Part shown: piece by piece, positions 1 through 11,490 of the stretch
How the letters are laid out: the number at the start of each line of letters is the position of its first letter
Numbering within the stretch: the stretch's first letter is position 1
NCBI RefSeq assembly: GCF_000816245.1
Contig: NZ_CP007769.1
Coordinates: 1-64,000, forward strand
Reading direction: 5' to 3'
Length of the DNA stretch: 64,000 nt
DNA from: Campylobacter sp. RM16704
GTDB lineage: Bacteria > Campylobacterota > Campylobacteria > Campylobacterales > Campylobacteraceae
The notes under the pieces: generated by a model
The model's input: the letters and a program-made list of their open reading frames with translations, nothing else
The model's database searches: none
Told to the model about the DNA's origin: nothing
Translations under genes and position numbers: made by a program

Positions 1-1326
1 ATGAATATAAAAGATTTTTTACTTGAATTTAAAACAGAAATCAGCGATAATGAGTATAATGCTTATATTTCACATTTACAATTTAGTGAAAAATTAAGCA
101 AAAATAATATTTTAATATTTATTGCACCTAATCATTTTTTAGCCAAATTTATACAAACAAAATATTCACAAAAATTAGCTTATTTTTATGAAATAAAAAC
201 AGGAATTAATCCCAAAATAAAAATAATTACTAATGATTCCAAAATAGAAAATAATAATTTTAATATAGATATTTCTCAAATTAAATTTCAAAGTACTATT
301 TTAAATCCTTCTTTTACTTTTGAAAGTTTTGTTGTAGGGGATTCTAACCAATTTGCTTATGCAACTTGTAAGGCTATAACAGATAAAAATAAATTTGGAA
401 AATTATATAATCCTATTTTTATATATGGTCCAACAGGACTTGGGAAAACTCATTTACTTCAAGCAGTTGGAAATATGTGTTTAGATAATGGATATAAAGT
501 AATATATGCTACAAGTGATAATTTTATCAACGATTTTACTTCGCACTTAAATAATAAAACTATGAGTAAATTTCATGAAAAATATAAAAATTGTGATATT
601 TTACTTATAGATGATGTACAATTTTTAGGTAAAACAGATAAAATCCAAGAAGAATTTTTCTTTACATTTAATGAAATTAAAGAAAAATTTGGACAAATTA
701 TTATGACAAGTGATAATCCCCCAAATATGTTAAAAGGTATAACAGAACGCTTAAAAAGTCGTTTTGCAAATGGAATTATTGCAGATATTACTCCACCTCA
801 GCTTGACACAAAAATCGCAATTATCAAAAAAAAATGCGAATTTAATGCTATTTATCTTAAACCTGAAGTGATAAGTTATATTGCTACTTCAATGGGAGAT
901 AATATAAGAGAAATTGAAGGAATGATTACAAATTTAAATGCTCAAGCAAGATTATTTAACCAAGAAATCACTTTAGAAATAGTTAAAAGTTTTATGAAAG
1001 ATCATATAAAAGAAACGAAAGAAAACATTAGTGTTGAAGACATATTAGCAGATGTTTCAAAAAGCTATAATCTTAAACCAAATGATATAAAATCAAATAA
1101 AAAAACACAAAATATCGTTATGGCAAGAAGAGTTGTAATATTTTTAGCAAGAGAACTTACAACTATGTCTATGCCACAACTTGCAAGATTTTTTAATATG
1201 AAAGATCATACTGCAATTTCACATAATATTAAAAAAATTCAAGAACTAATAAATAAAAATGATAATTTAAAGGTAATTATAGATGAAATAAGAAATAAAA
1301 TTTTAGTAAAAATAAAAAATATGTGA
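1..1326 (+). CDS. dnaA: Chromosomal replication initiator DnaA
   Basis: DnaA binds DnaA boxes at the origin and opens the DNA for helicase loading. The 441-residue protein has an N-terminal domain (about 1-80), an AAA+ core with Walker A GPTGLGKT at 143-150 and Walker B LLIDD at 201-205, and a C-terminal DNA-binding domain with the DnaA signature around residues 375-410, ending in DHTAISHNIKKI. Length is normal for the family. The start codon is the first base of the window, so its promoter and any origin elements upstream cannot be seen. dnaN follows after 130 bases that carry DnaA-box-like motifs. Confidence 0.99.
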   Translation: MNIKDFLLEFKTEISDNEYNAYISHLQFSEKLSKNNILIFIAPNHFLAKFIQTKYSQKLAYFYEIKTGINPKIKIITNDSKIENNNFNIDISQIKFQSTILNPSFTFESFVVGDSNQFAYATCKAITDKNKFGKLYNPIFIYGPTGLGKTHLLQAVGNMCLDNGYKVIYATSDNFINDFTSHLNNKTMSKFHEKYKNCDILLIDDVQFLGKTDKIQEEFFFTFNEIKEKFGQIIMTSDNPPNMLKGITERLKSRFANGIIADITPPQLDTKIAIIKKKCEFNAIYLKPEVISYIATSMGDNIREIEGMITNLNAQARLFNQEITLEIVKSFMKDHIKETKENISVEDILADVSKSYNLKPNDIKSNKKTQNIVMARRVVIFLARELTTMSMPQLARFFNMKDHTAISHNIKKIQELINKNDNLKVIIDEIRNKILVKIKNM

Positions 1327-1456
1327 ATATATGTGAAAAATAAAAAAAATTATTCTATAAATAGAATTTTTATAAAAAAGGACTTTTAGAAAACATTTCA
1401 CATTTTCACATTACCTATTATTATGATAAAATAAAATTTAAAAATAAAGGAAAAAA
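1322..1456. other. Putative origin-like spacer with DnaA-box-like motifs between dnaA and dnaN
   Basis: Seen directly: four copies of TTCACA. Two are on the minus strand (complement of 1322-1327 and of 1332-1337, 10 bases apart) and two are on the plus strand (1397-1402 and 1405-1410, 8 bases apart). They face each other across an extremely AT-rich stretch at 1338-1396. Known: epsilonproteobacterial DnaA boxes share a TTCAC core. Inference: this is part or all of oriC. A second cluster upstream of dnaA may exist outside the window, since Helicobacter has a bipartite origin. The same spacer must also hold the dnaN promoter and its ribosome binding site (AAAGGA just before 1457). Confidence 0.55.
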
Positions 1457-2524
1457 ATGAAAATTAGCATTAATAAAAACACTTTAGAATCAGCCATAGT
1501 TTTAACTAACTCTTACGTAGATAAAAAAGACCCAAGTAATATAGCTTCTCACCTACTTTTTGAAGTAATAGAAGATAAATTAATTATAAGAGCAAGTGAT
1601 TATGAAATAGGAATTAATTATAAAATTAAAAAAATTAAAGTTGAAAGCGAAGGTTTTGCAACTGCTAATGCTAAAAGTATTTTAGATATTATAAAAAATT
1701 TAAATAACGAAGATGTAGTTTTAGAAACTATAGAAAATTTTCTTTTTATTAGACAAAAAGGAACAAAATATAAACTTCCAATGTTTAATCACGAAGATTT
1801 TCCAAGTTTTCCAAGTACTGAAGGAAAAGATAAATTTGATATAGATTCAAGTGATTTAAGTAGATCTTTGAAAAAAATCCTACCTGCTATTGATACAAAT
1901 AATCCAAAATACTCTTTAAATGGTGCATTACTTGATATAAAAACAACTCATATTAGTTTTGTAGGAACAGATACAAAGCGTTTAGCTATCTTTACACTAA
2001 ATAAAACTAATGAAAAAGAATTTAATCTTTGTATTCCTAAAAAAGCTATTTTAGAAATGCAAAAAATCTTTTTTGAAAAAATTGAAATCTATTATGATGA
2101 AACTATACTTATCGCAAAAAATGATAATTTTGAATTTTTTACAAAACTTATTAATGACAAATTTCCTGATTATGAAAGAGTAATTCCAAAAAATATTACA
2201 AAAGAATTTATTTTTAAAACTGAAGAATTTATAGATGCACTTAAAAAAATTAATGTTATTACTGAAAAAATGAAATTAAATTTTTATAAAGATAGACTTG
2301 TTTTTGAAGGAATTAGTTTAGATAATATGGAAGCAAAAACTGAACTTGAAATAGAACTTAATATAGACGAAGAATTTAATCTTTGTGTAAAAAATAAATT
2401 TCTTACAGATTTTTTAAATTCTATTGAAAGTGAGACATTTAAACTTAGTATAAATGAGCCTCATATGGCATTTTTAGTTTCAAGTGAAGAATTACAAACT
2501 GTGATTATGCCAGTAATTTTATAA
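1457..2524 (+). CDS. dnaN: DNA polymerase III beta subunit (sliding clamp)
   Basis: The 355-residue clamp is the expected length for a three-fold repeated beta-clamp fold. It encircles DNA and tethers polymerase III and repair factors. Recognisable stretches include SLNGALLDI and FVGTDTKRLAIF in the middle domain and a C-terminus ending VIMPVIL, close to the classical MPM(R/K)L tail that forms part of the partner-binding pocket. It lies between dnaA and gyrB, with gyrB starting 9 bases later, so dnaN and gyrB are probably co-transcribed. The start has AAAGGA eight bases upstream. Confidence 0.97.
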   Translation: MKISINKNTLESAIVLTNSYVDKKDPSNIASHLLFEVIEDKLIIRASDYEIGINYKIKKIKVESEGFATANAKSILDIIKNLNNEDVVLETIENFLFIRQKGTKYKLPMFNHEDFPSFPSTEGKDKFDIDSSDLSRSLKKILPAIDTNNPKYSLNGALLDIKTTHISFVGTDTKRLAIFTLNKTNEKEFNLCIPKKAILEMQKIFFEKIEIYYDETILIAKNDNFEFFTKLINDKFPDYERVIPKNITKEFIFKTEEFIDALKKINVITEKMKLNFYKDRLVFEGISLDNMEAKTELEIELNIDEEFNLCVKNKFLTDFLNSIESETFKLSINEPHMAFLVSSEELQTVIMPVIL

Positions 2525-2533
2525 GGAAAATGA

Positions 2534-4852
<2,319 letters not shown>

Positions 4853-4861
4853 TCTTTTTAA

Positions 4862-5389
4862 ATGATTTTTTTAATTGGAGGGCAAGGTCATAGTGGAAAG
4901 ACCTTGCTTGCTCAAAAACTTCTTGAAAAATTTTCTTATCCTTATTTGAGTTTAGATCATCTAAAAATGGGCTTGATTAAAGGAATAAAAGATTTTCCTT
5001 TTAAAGTAGATGAGGATGAAAAAATAACTGAATTTTTATTTCCTATTGTAGATGGTATAATTCAAACTTGTATAGAAAATAGACAAAATTTAATCATTGA
5101 AGGAATTTATCTTACTCCAAAAAAACTACAAAAATTTCAAAATCATTCTAATATTAAAATACTTTATATCATTTTTTCAAAAGAATATATTTTGCAAAAT
5201 TATGAATTAATTTATCAAAATGAAAATGTTATAGAAAAGCGTTTATTTAATGAAAAAGAAGAAATAAACATTCTTATTTTAAATCATCAAAAACTCAAAG
5301 CTCAATGTGAAAATTTAAATTTTTCTTTTATAGAAATTCAAAAAGACTATGAAATTGAAATTCAAAAAGCTTTTGATTTTTTTGTATAA
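4862..5389 (+). CDS. Small P-loop ATPase/kinase-like protein
   Basis: A 175-residue cytoplasmic protein of unknown function. A Walker A motif GGQGHSGKT sits at residues 6-14 immediately after a first beta strand, and LIIEGIYLTPKK near residue 77 resembles the Walker B/base-recognition region of small nucleoside or sugar kinases. The fold is therefore probably an AAA_33/adenylate-kinase-like P-loop kinase. The substrate cannot be read from the sequence. It starts 9 bases after gyrB with no good ribosome binding site, which suggests translational coupling, and queF follows after 26 bases. Confidence 0.75.
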   Translation: MIFLIGGQGHSGKTLLAQKLLEKFSYPYLSLDHLKMGLIKGIKDFPFKVDEDEKITEFLFPIVDGIIQTCIENRQNLIIEGIYLTPKKLQKFQNHSNIKILYIIFSKEYILQNYELIYQNENVIEKRLFNEKEEINILILNHQKLKAQCENLNFSFIEIQKDYEIEIQKAFDFFV

Positions 5390-5415
5390 TTTTAATTTTA
5401 AATAGGAGAAATTGT

Positions 5416-5802
5416 ATGAGATATGGTGAAAAAGAAATAAAAGAATTTAGCGTAGAAAATATGGAAGTTTGGCCAAATGATGCTAAAAATGATTATGTGA
5501 TTAAAATCACTTTGCCTGAATTTATGTGTTGTTGTCCGCGTAGCGGATATCCTGATTTTGCTACTATTTACTTAGAGTATATTCCAAATAAATTAGTAGT
5601 AGAGCTTAAAGCTATAAAACTTTATATAAATACTTTCATGTATAAAAATATATCACATGAAGCAAGCATAAATGAAATTTATAATACTTTAAAAGAAAAA
5701 TTAGATCCAAAATGGATAAAAGTTGTAGGTGATTTTAACCCTCGTGGTAATGTACATACTGTGATAGAATGTAGATCTGATTTAGTAGTGCCACAAAATT
5801 AA
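5416..5802 (+). CDS. queF: NADPH-dependent preQ0 reductase QueF (type I)
   Basis: QueF reduces 7-cyano-7-deazaguanine to preQ1 in queuosine biosynthesis. The 128-residue length is that of the short, single-domain type I enzyme. Residues 37-49 (MCCCPRSGYPDFA) match the active-site region: by alignment with the Bacillus enzyme, Cys40 is the nucleophile and Asp47 the acid. VELKAIKLY at 62-70 carries the substrate-binding Glu. Two extra cysteines next to Cys40 are unusual compared with the Bacillus sequence. AGGAG lies 7 bases before the start. It may be co-transcribed with the P-loop gene upstream. Confidence 0.95.
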   Translation: MRYGEKEIKEFSVENMEVWPNDAKNDYVIKITLPEFMCCCPRSGYPDFATIYLEYIPNKLVVELKAIKLYINTFMYKNISHEASINEIYNTLKEKLDPKWIKVVGDFNPRGNVHTVIECRSDLVVPQN

Positions 5803-5851
5803 GTTTTATTAAAAAAATTAAGATATATATAGTCTTATAAAGGATAAAAAT

Positions 5852-6499
5852 ATGAGATTAAAATTATTATCTTTAGTAGCAAGTATGGCTTTGGTTTCAA
5901 ATTTAGCTTTAGCTGATGAGAAATCAGGCTTATTTTTAGGAATTGATGCAGGATGGTTTCATACTCAAGTAAATAGTAGTATTAAACATATAGGTATATC
6001 CCAAGCAAATTTTAATGGCGATTTAAAAGGAAATATTCCTGTTTTTGGCTTAAAAGCAGGTTATCATTTTAATGATAATCATAGACTTTATGGTGCTTAT
6101 AATTATTCAAGCGAATTTAGCGATGTAATTAATACAACAAGATTAAAAATTGATGGAGAATTTACTACACATAAATTCTTACTTGGTTATGATTTTACTC
6201 CAAAAATTTTTGAAAAAACAAGAGCAGTTTTAGGTATATATGGTGGTTATGCAAAGACAGATATTACTTTAAAGACAAGTTTTTTATCTTTATCTCAAAA
6301 TTTTGATGGCTATACTTATGGGGCAAAAATAGGTGCTTTATATGAATTAACTCCATCAAATGAAATTGAGTTTGGTTTTAAAGCTGAACAAATTCATTAT
6401 AATACAAGAAATTTTTATCAAAGTGCCGTAGGTTCGAATTTTTACGATCCTAAGCAAACAAATTATGGTTTATATTTAGGATATACTTATAAATTTTAA
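5852..6499 (+). CDS. Outer-membrane beta-barrel protein
   Basis: A 215-residue exported protein with a clear signal peptide (residues 1-21, hydrophobic core LLSLVASMALVSNLALA). The mature part has alternating amphipathic strands such as FLGIDAGWFHTQV, RLYGAYNYSS and TNYGLYLGYTYKF. The terminal Phe is the usual recognition signal for the Bam machinery. Size and pattern fit a small OmpA/OmpW-like eight-stranded barrel. The exact role (adhesion, pore, structural) cannot be told. AAAGGA precedes the start by 6 bases. The gene stands alone, with the PhnA-like gene 9 bases downstream. Confidence 0.8.
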   Translation: MRLKLLSLVASMALVSNLALADEKSGLFLGIDAGWFHTQVNSSIKHIGISQANFNGDLKGNIPVFGLKAGYHFNDNHRLYGAYNYSSEFSDVINTTRLKIDGEFTTHKFLLGYDFTPKIFEKTRAVLGIYGGYAKTDITLKTSFLSLSQNFDGYTYGAKIGALYELTPSNEIEFGFKAEQIHYNTRNFYQSAVGSNFYDPKQTNYGLYLGYTYKF

Positions 6500-6508
6500 G
6501 GAGAAATG

Positions 6509-6718
6509 ATGCCAAAAGATGCAAATGGAACTGAGCTTAACGCAGGTGATAATGTAAGCGTGATTAAAGATTTAAAAGTTAAAGGTGCAAGTACAACTTT
6601 AAAGCGTGGTACAACTATAAAAAATATCAAACTTACAAATAAAGATACTGAAATTGAAGCTAAGATTGATAAATTTGGTGTGATTGTTTTAAAAACTGAA
6701 TTTCTTAAAAAGATATAA
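6509..6718 (+). CDS. PhnA/YjdM-like domain protein
   Basis: A 69-residue protein matching the C-terminal domain of PhnA (YjdM) proteins: DANGTELNAGDNVSVIKDLK, then a KRGT...I.L element and IDKFGVIVLKTEFLKK. Full-length PhnA has an N-terminal zinc ribbon, which is absent here. Two adjacent ATGs exist (6506 and 6509). The second is chosen because AAGGAG (6498-6503) is 5 bases before it but only 2 before the first. Despite the family name no role in phosphonate use is established. It converges with thyX and ends at a shared hairpin. Confidence 0.8.
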   Translation: MPKDANGTELNAGDNVSVIKDLKVKGASTTLKRGTTIKNIKLTNKDTEIEAKIDKFGVIVLKTEFLKKI

Positions 6719-6744
6719 AATTCCCAATTAATCTTGGGAATTTT
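6717..6744. terminator. Bidirectional terminator shared by the PhnA-like gene and thyX
   Basis: Perfect inverted repeat: AAAATTCCCAA (6717-6727), 6-base loop, TTGGGAATTTT (6734-6744), with A-runs on the left and T-runs on the right, so it works as an intrinsic terminator in both directions. The thyX stop codon (complement 6728-6730) lies in the loop, so the last thyX codons form one arm of the stem. Confidence 0.85.
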
Positions 6745-7360
6745 CTTCTTGATAAACACAATGTTTAAATATAAATTGATGTTCTTGAGGTAAATTTTTA
6801 AATAAAGCATTTGCTAAATTTCTTATCTCCCACAGAGCTGATTTTGAGCTTCTTAGAGTAATGAAATTTTGCAAACTTCTTGCATTAATCGTTAAAGTTA
6901 ATTCTGTTTTATAGCTTTCTGGTAGGCAGTATTTTGCTATATCTAAACTAATGCTATTTTGTAAAATTAAACGCAGATTTTCTAAAGCTTTAATACTTGC
7001 ATTATCTACTATTTCATTTCCAGTTAATACCAAATATCTTTTAGCATTTTCAAAGTCATTTTCTTTAAATTCGTTTTCATTTCTAAGTTCTTTTAGTGTA
7101 TATCTTGTGCTCTTTACACTAGGACTGGTGTGACGGTGTCTTGCAACTTCTTGCAAACATGCCCTTGAAATACCTTGTATATAAAAAGTGTAATTTAAAT
7201 GCTCTAAGGTTGAAGCATGTTTGAATTTATTTCCCACTCGATCGATTAATTCTTTATCTTTTTCGCCACCACAATCGCCTTTGTCAAAACTTTGCCAACA
7301 TGTTCTTGTAGCGTGAGAACATATAGAAAGTGGAGTATGGTTTAATAATGTGATTTTCAT
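6728..7360 (-). CDS. thyX: Flavin-dependent thymidylate synthase ThyX
   Basis: ThyX makes dTMP from dUMP using FAD and methylene-tetrahydrofolate, replacing ThyA. The 210-residue protein has the diagnostic ThyX motif RHRHTSPSVKSTRY at residues 74-87 (RHR...S...S.R) and a C-terminal region with RSLQNFITLR and EIRNLANAL. Family length is about 200-230. The start has GAAGGA upstream. It converges with the PhnA-like gene and is divergent from pyrG, so a 100-base spacer at 7361-7460 serves both promoters. Confidence 0.97.
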   Translation of the reverse strand: MKITLLNHTPLSICSHATRTCWQSFDKGDCGGEKDKELIDRVGNKFKHASTLEHLNYTFYIQGISRACLQEVARHRHTSPSVKSTRYTLKELRNENEFKENDFENAKRYLVLTGNEIVDNASIKALENLRLILQNSISLDIAKYCLPESYKTELTLTINARSLQNFITLRSSKSALWEIRNLANALFKNLPQEHQFIFKHCVYQEENSQD

Positions 7361-7427
7361 TCAAAATTTCCTTCAAAAATAATTGAATTTTACACAAATG
7401 TTTATAAAAATAAAATTTTTTATTCGT

Positions 7428-7433
7428 TATAAT
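7428..7433 (+). promoter_or_regulatory. Probable -10 element for pyrG
   Basis: TATAAT at 7428-7433, 28 bases before the pyrG start, in a T-rich run typical of Campylobacter sigma-70 promoters, which often lack a recognisable -35. GTTATAAT context; no other candidate as good in the thyX-pyrG spacer. Confidence 0.5.
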
Positions 7434-7451
7434 TTCAAAAAAAGAAATTAA

Positions 7452-10659
<3,208 letters not shown>

Positions 10660-10702
10660 ATTTATTTTTATAAAATATAATACACATATTAAAAGGAGAA
10701 AA

Positions 10703-11281
10703 ATGATAAAAAAAATAATATTATTAGTTTTTTCTTTTAGCATTGCTTTTTCTTTTGAGACAAAAATTTTTATAGGAGATACTTATATACCTGAAAATTT
10801 TTACAAATATGATAAAGAATTTAAAGCAGCAGCAAGAAAATATAATATTCCTATGGCACTACTTAAAGCTATAGCTTTAACAGAAAATGCGGCATTTAAT
10901 CATAATATTATTGGTAGAAATAAAAATCAAACTAAAGATTATGGTTTAATGCAAATAAATAGTATTCATTTAAAGCGATATAATATAAATAAAAATGATA
11001 TTAAAAAACCTAGTGTAAACATTGATATAGCAGCTAAACTGCTTCATGAAATCATTCAAAAACATGGTTTTAGTTGGAATGCTATAGGGAGGTATCATTC
11101 AGTAAATGACAAATATAAAAACATATGGTTAAATAAAGTTACAAAGCATCTAATAGCTATTATTTTAAAAGATAGCAAAGAACTTTTTATAATGGAAAAA
11201 TTTAGAGCTTTTAAACTTGTATCGCTATTGTTAAATGTTGATGAAAAACAATACAAACTTTTACTTGCCTATAAATATTAA
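10703..11281 (+). CDS. Small exported lytic transglycosylase (SLT domain)
   Basis: A 192-residue protein with a signal peptide (MIKKIILLVFSFSIAFS) and a goose-lysozyme-like SLT fold: ALLKAIALTENAAFNHN contains the catalytic Glu, DYGLMQINSIHL is the GLMQI motif, and WNAIGRYHSV is the AIARYH-type motif. Such short IagB/VirB1-like enzymes make local openings in peptidoglycan for envelope machines. The C-terminal 40 residues are outside the domain and unassigned. Neighbouring an exported adhesin is suggestive, but a terminator separates them. AAAGGAGA precedes the start. Confidence 0.85.
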   Translation: MIKKIILLVFSFSIAFSFETKIFIGDTYIPENFYKYDKEFKAAARKYNIPMALLKAIALTENAAFNHNIIGRNKNQTKDYGLMQINSIHLKRYNINKNDIKKPSVNIDIAAKLLHEIIQKHGFSWNAIGRYHSVNDKYKNIWLNKVTKHLIAIILKDSKELFIMEKFRAFKLVSLLLNVDEKQYKLLLAYKY

Positions 11282-11320
11282 TTTTTTTGCAAAAATATAA
11301 TAAAGCTATAAGAAATTTAC

Positions 11321-11350
11321 AAAATAGTCTAATATTTTAGACTATTTTTT
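11321..11350 (+). terminator. Intrinsic terminator after the lytic transglycosylase gene
   Basis: AAAATAGTCTAA (11321-11332), 4-base loop, TTAGACTATTTT (11337-11348) followed by TT: a 12-bp perfect stem with a T tail. It insulates the adhesin gene downstream, which therefore depends on its own promoter. Confidence 0.85.
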
Positions 11351-11369
11351 AACAGAAAATAAACTGATA

Positions 11370-11390
11370 CCCCCCCCCCATTGCTATAAT
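11370..11390 (+). promoter_or_regulatory. Phase-variable promoter: C10 tract next to a -10 box
   Basis: Ten consecutive C at 11370-11379 end five bases before a consensus -10 hexamer TATAAT at 11385-11390, so the tract sits in the spacer between -35 and -10. No good -35 is visible (aactga would be at 17-bp spacing). Length change in such a tract would move upstream promoter elements relative to -10, giving stepwise changes in transcription, as known for Neisseria porA and opc. The expected transcript start is about 100 bases before the adhesin start. Confidence 0.7.
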
Positions 11391-11437
11391 ATTGGTATTT
11401 AGCACATATAAAAAATATTTAAGAAAAAATATTAGAA

Positions 11438-11467
11438 TTTGCATAAAACAATAAAATTTTATGCAAA
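11438..11467 (+). promoter_or_regulatory. 5' untranslated hairpin of the adhesin mRNA
   Basis: TTTGCATAAAA (11438-11448) and TTTTATGCAAA (11457-11467) form an 11-bp perfect stem with an 8-base loop, 23 bases upstream of the chosen start. No T tail follows, so it is not a standard terminator. It could stabilise the message or modulate ribosome access. It also contains an ATG (11461) that is therefore an unlikely start. Confidence 0.5.
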
Positions 11468-11490
11468 ATAACTATATTGAAGGTAAAGTT

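Noticed and set aside
11461..11490. Adhesin start at ATG 11461
   Set aside because: That ATG lies in a stable hairpin without a ribosome binding site; ATG 11491 has AAGGT at proper spacing and gives a normal extended signal peptide.
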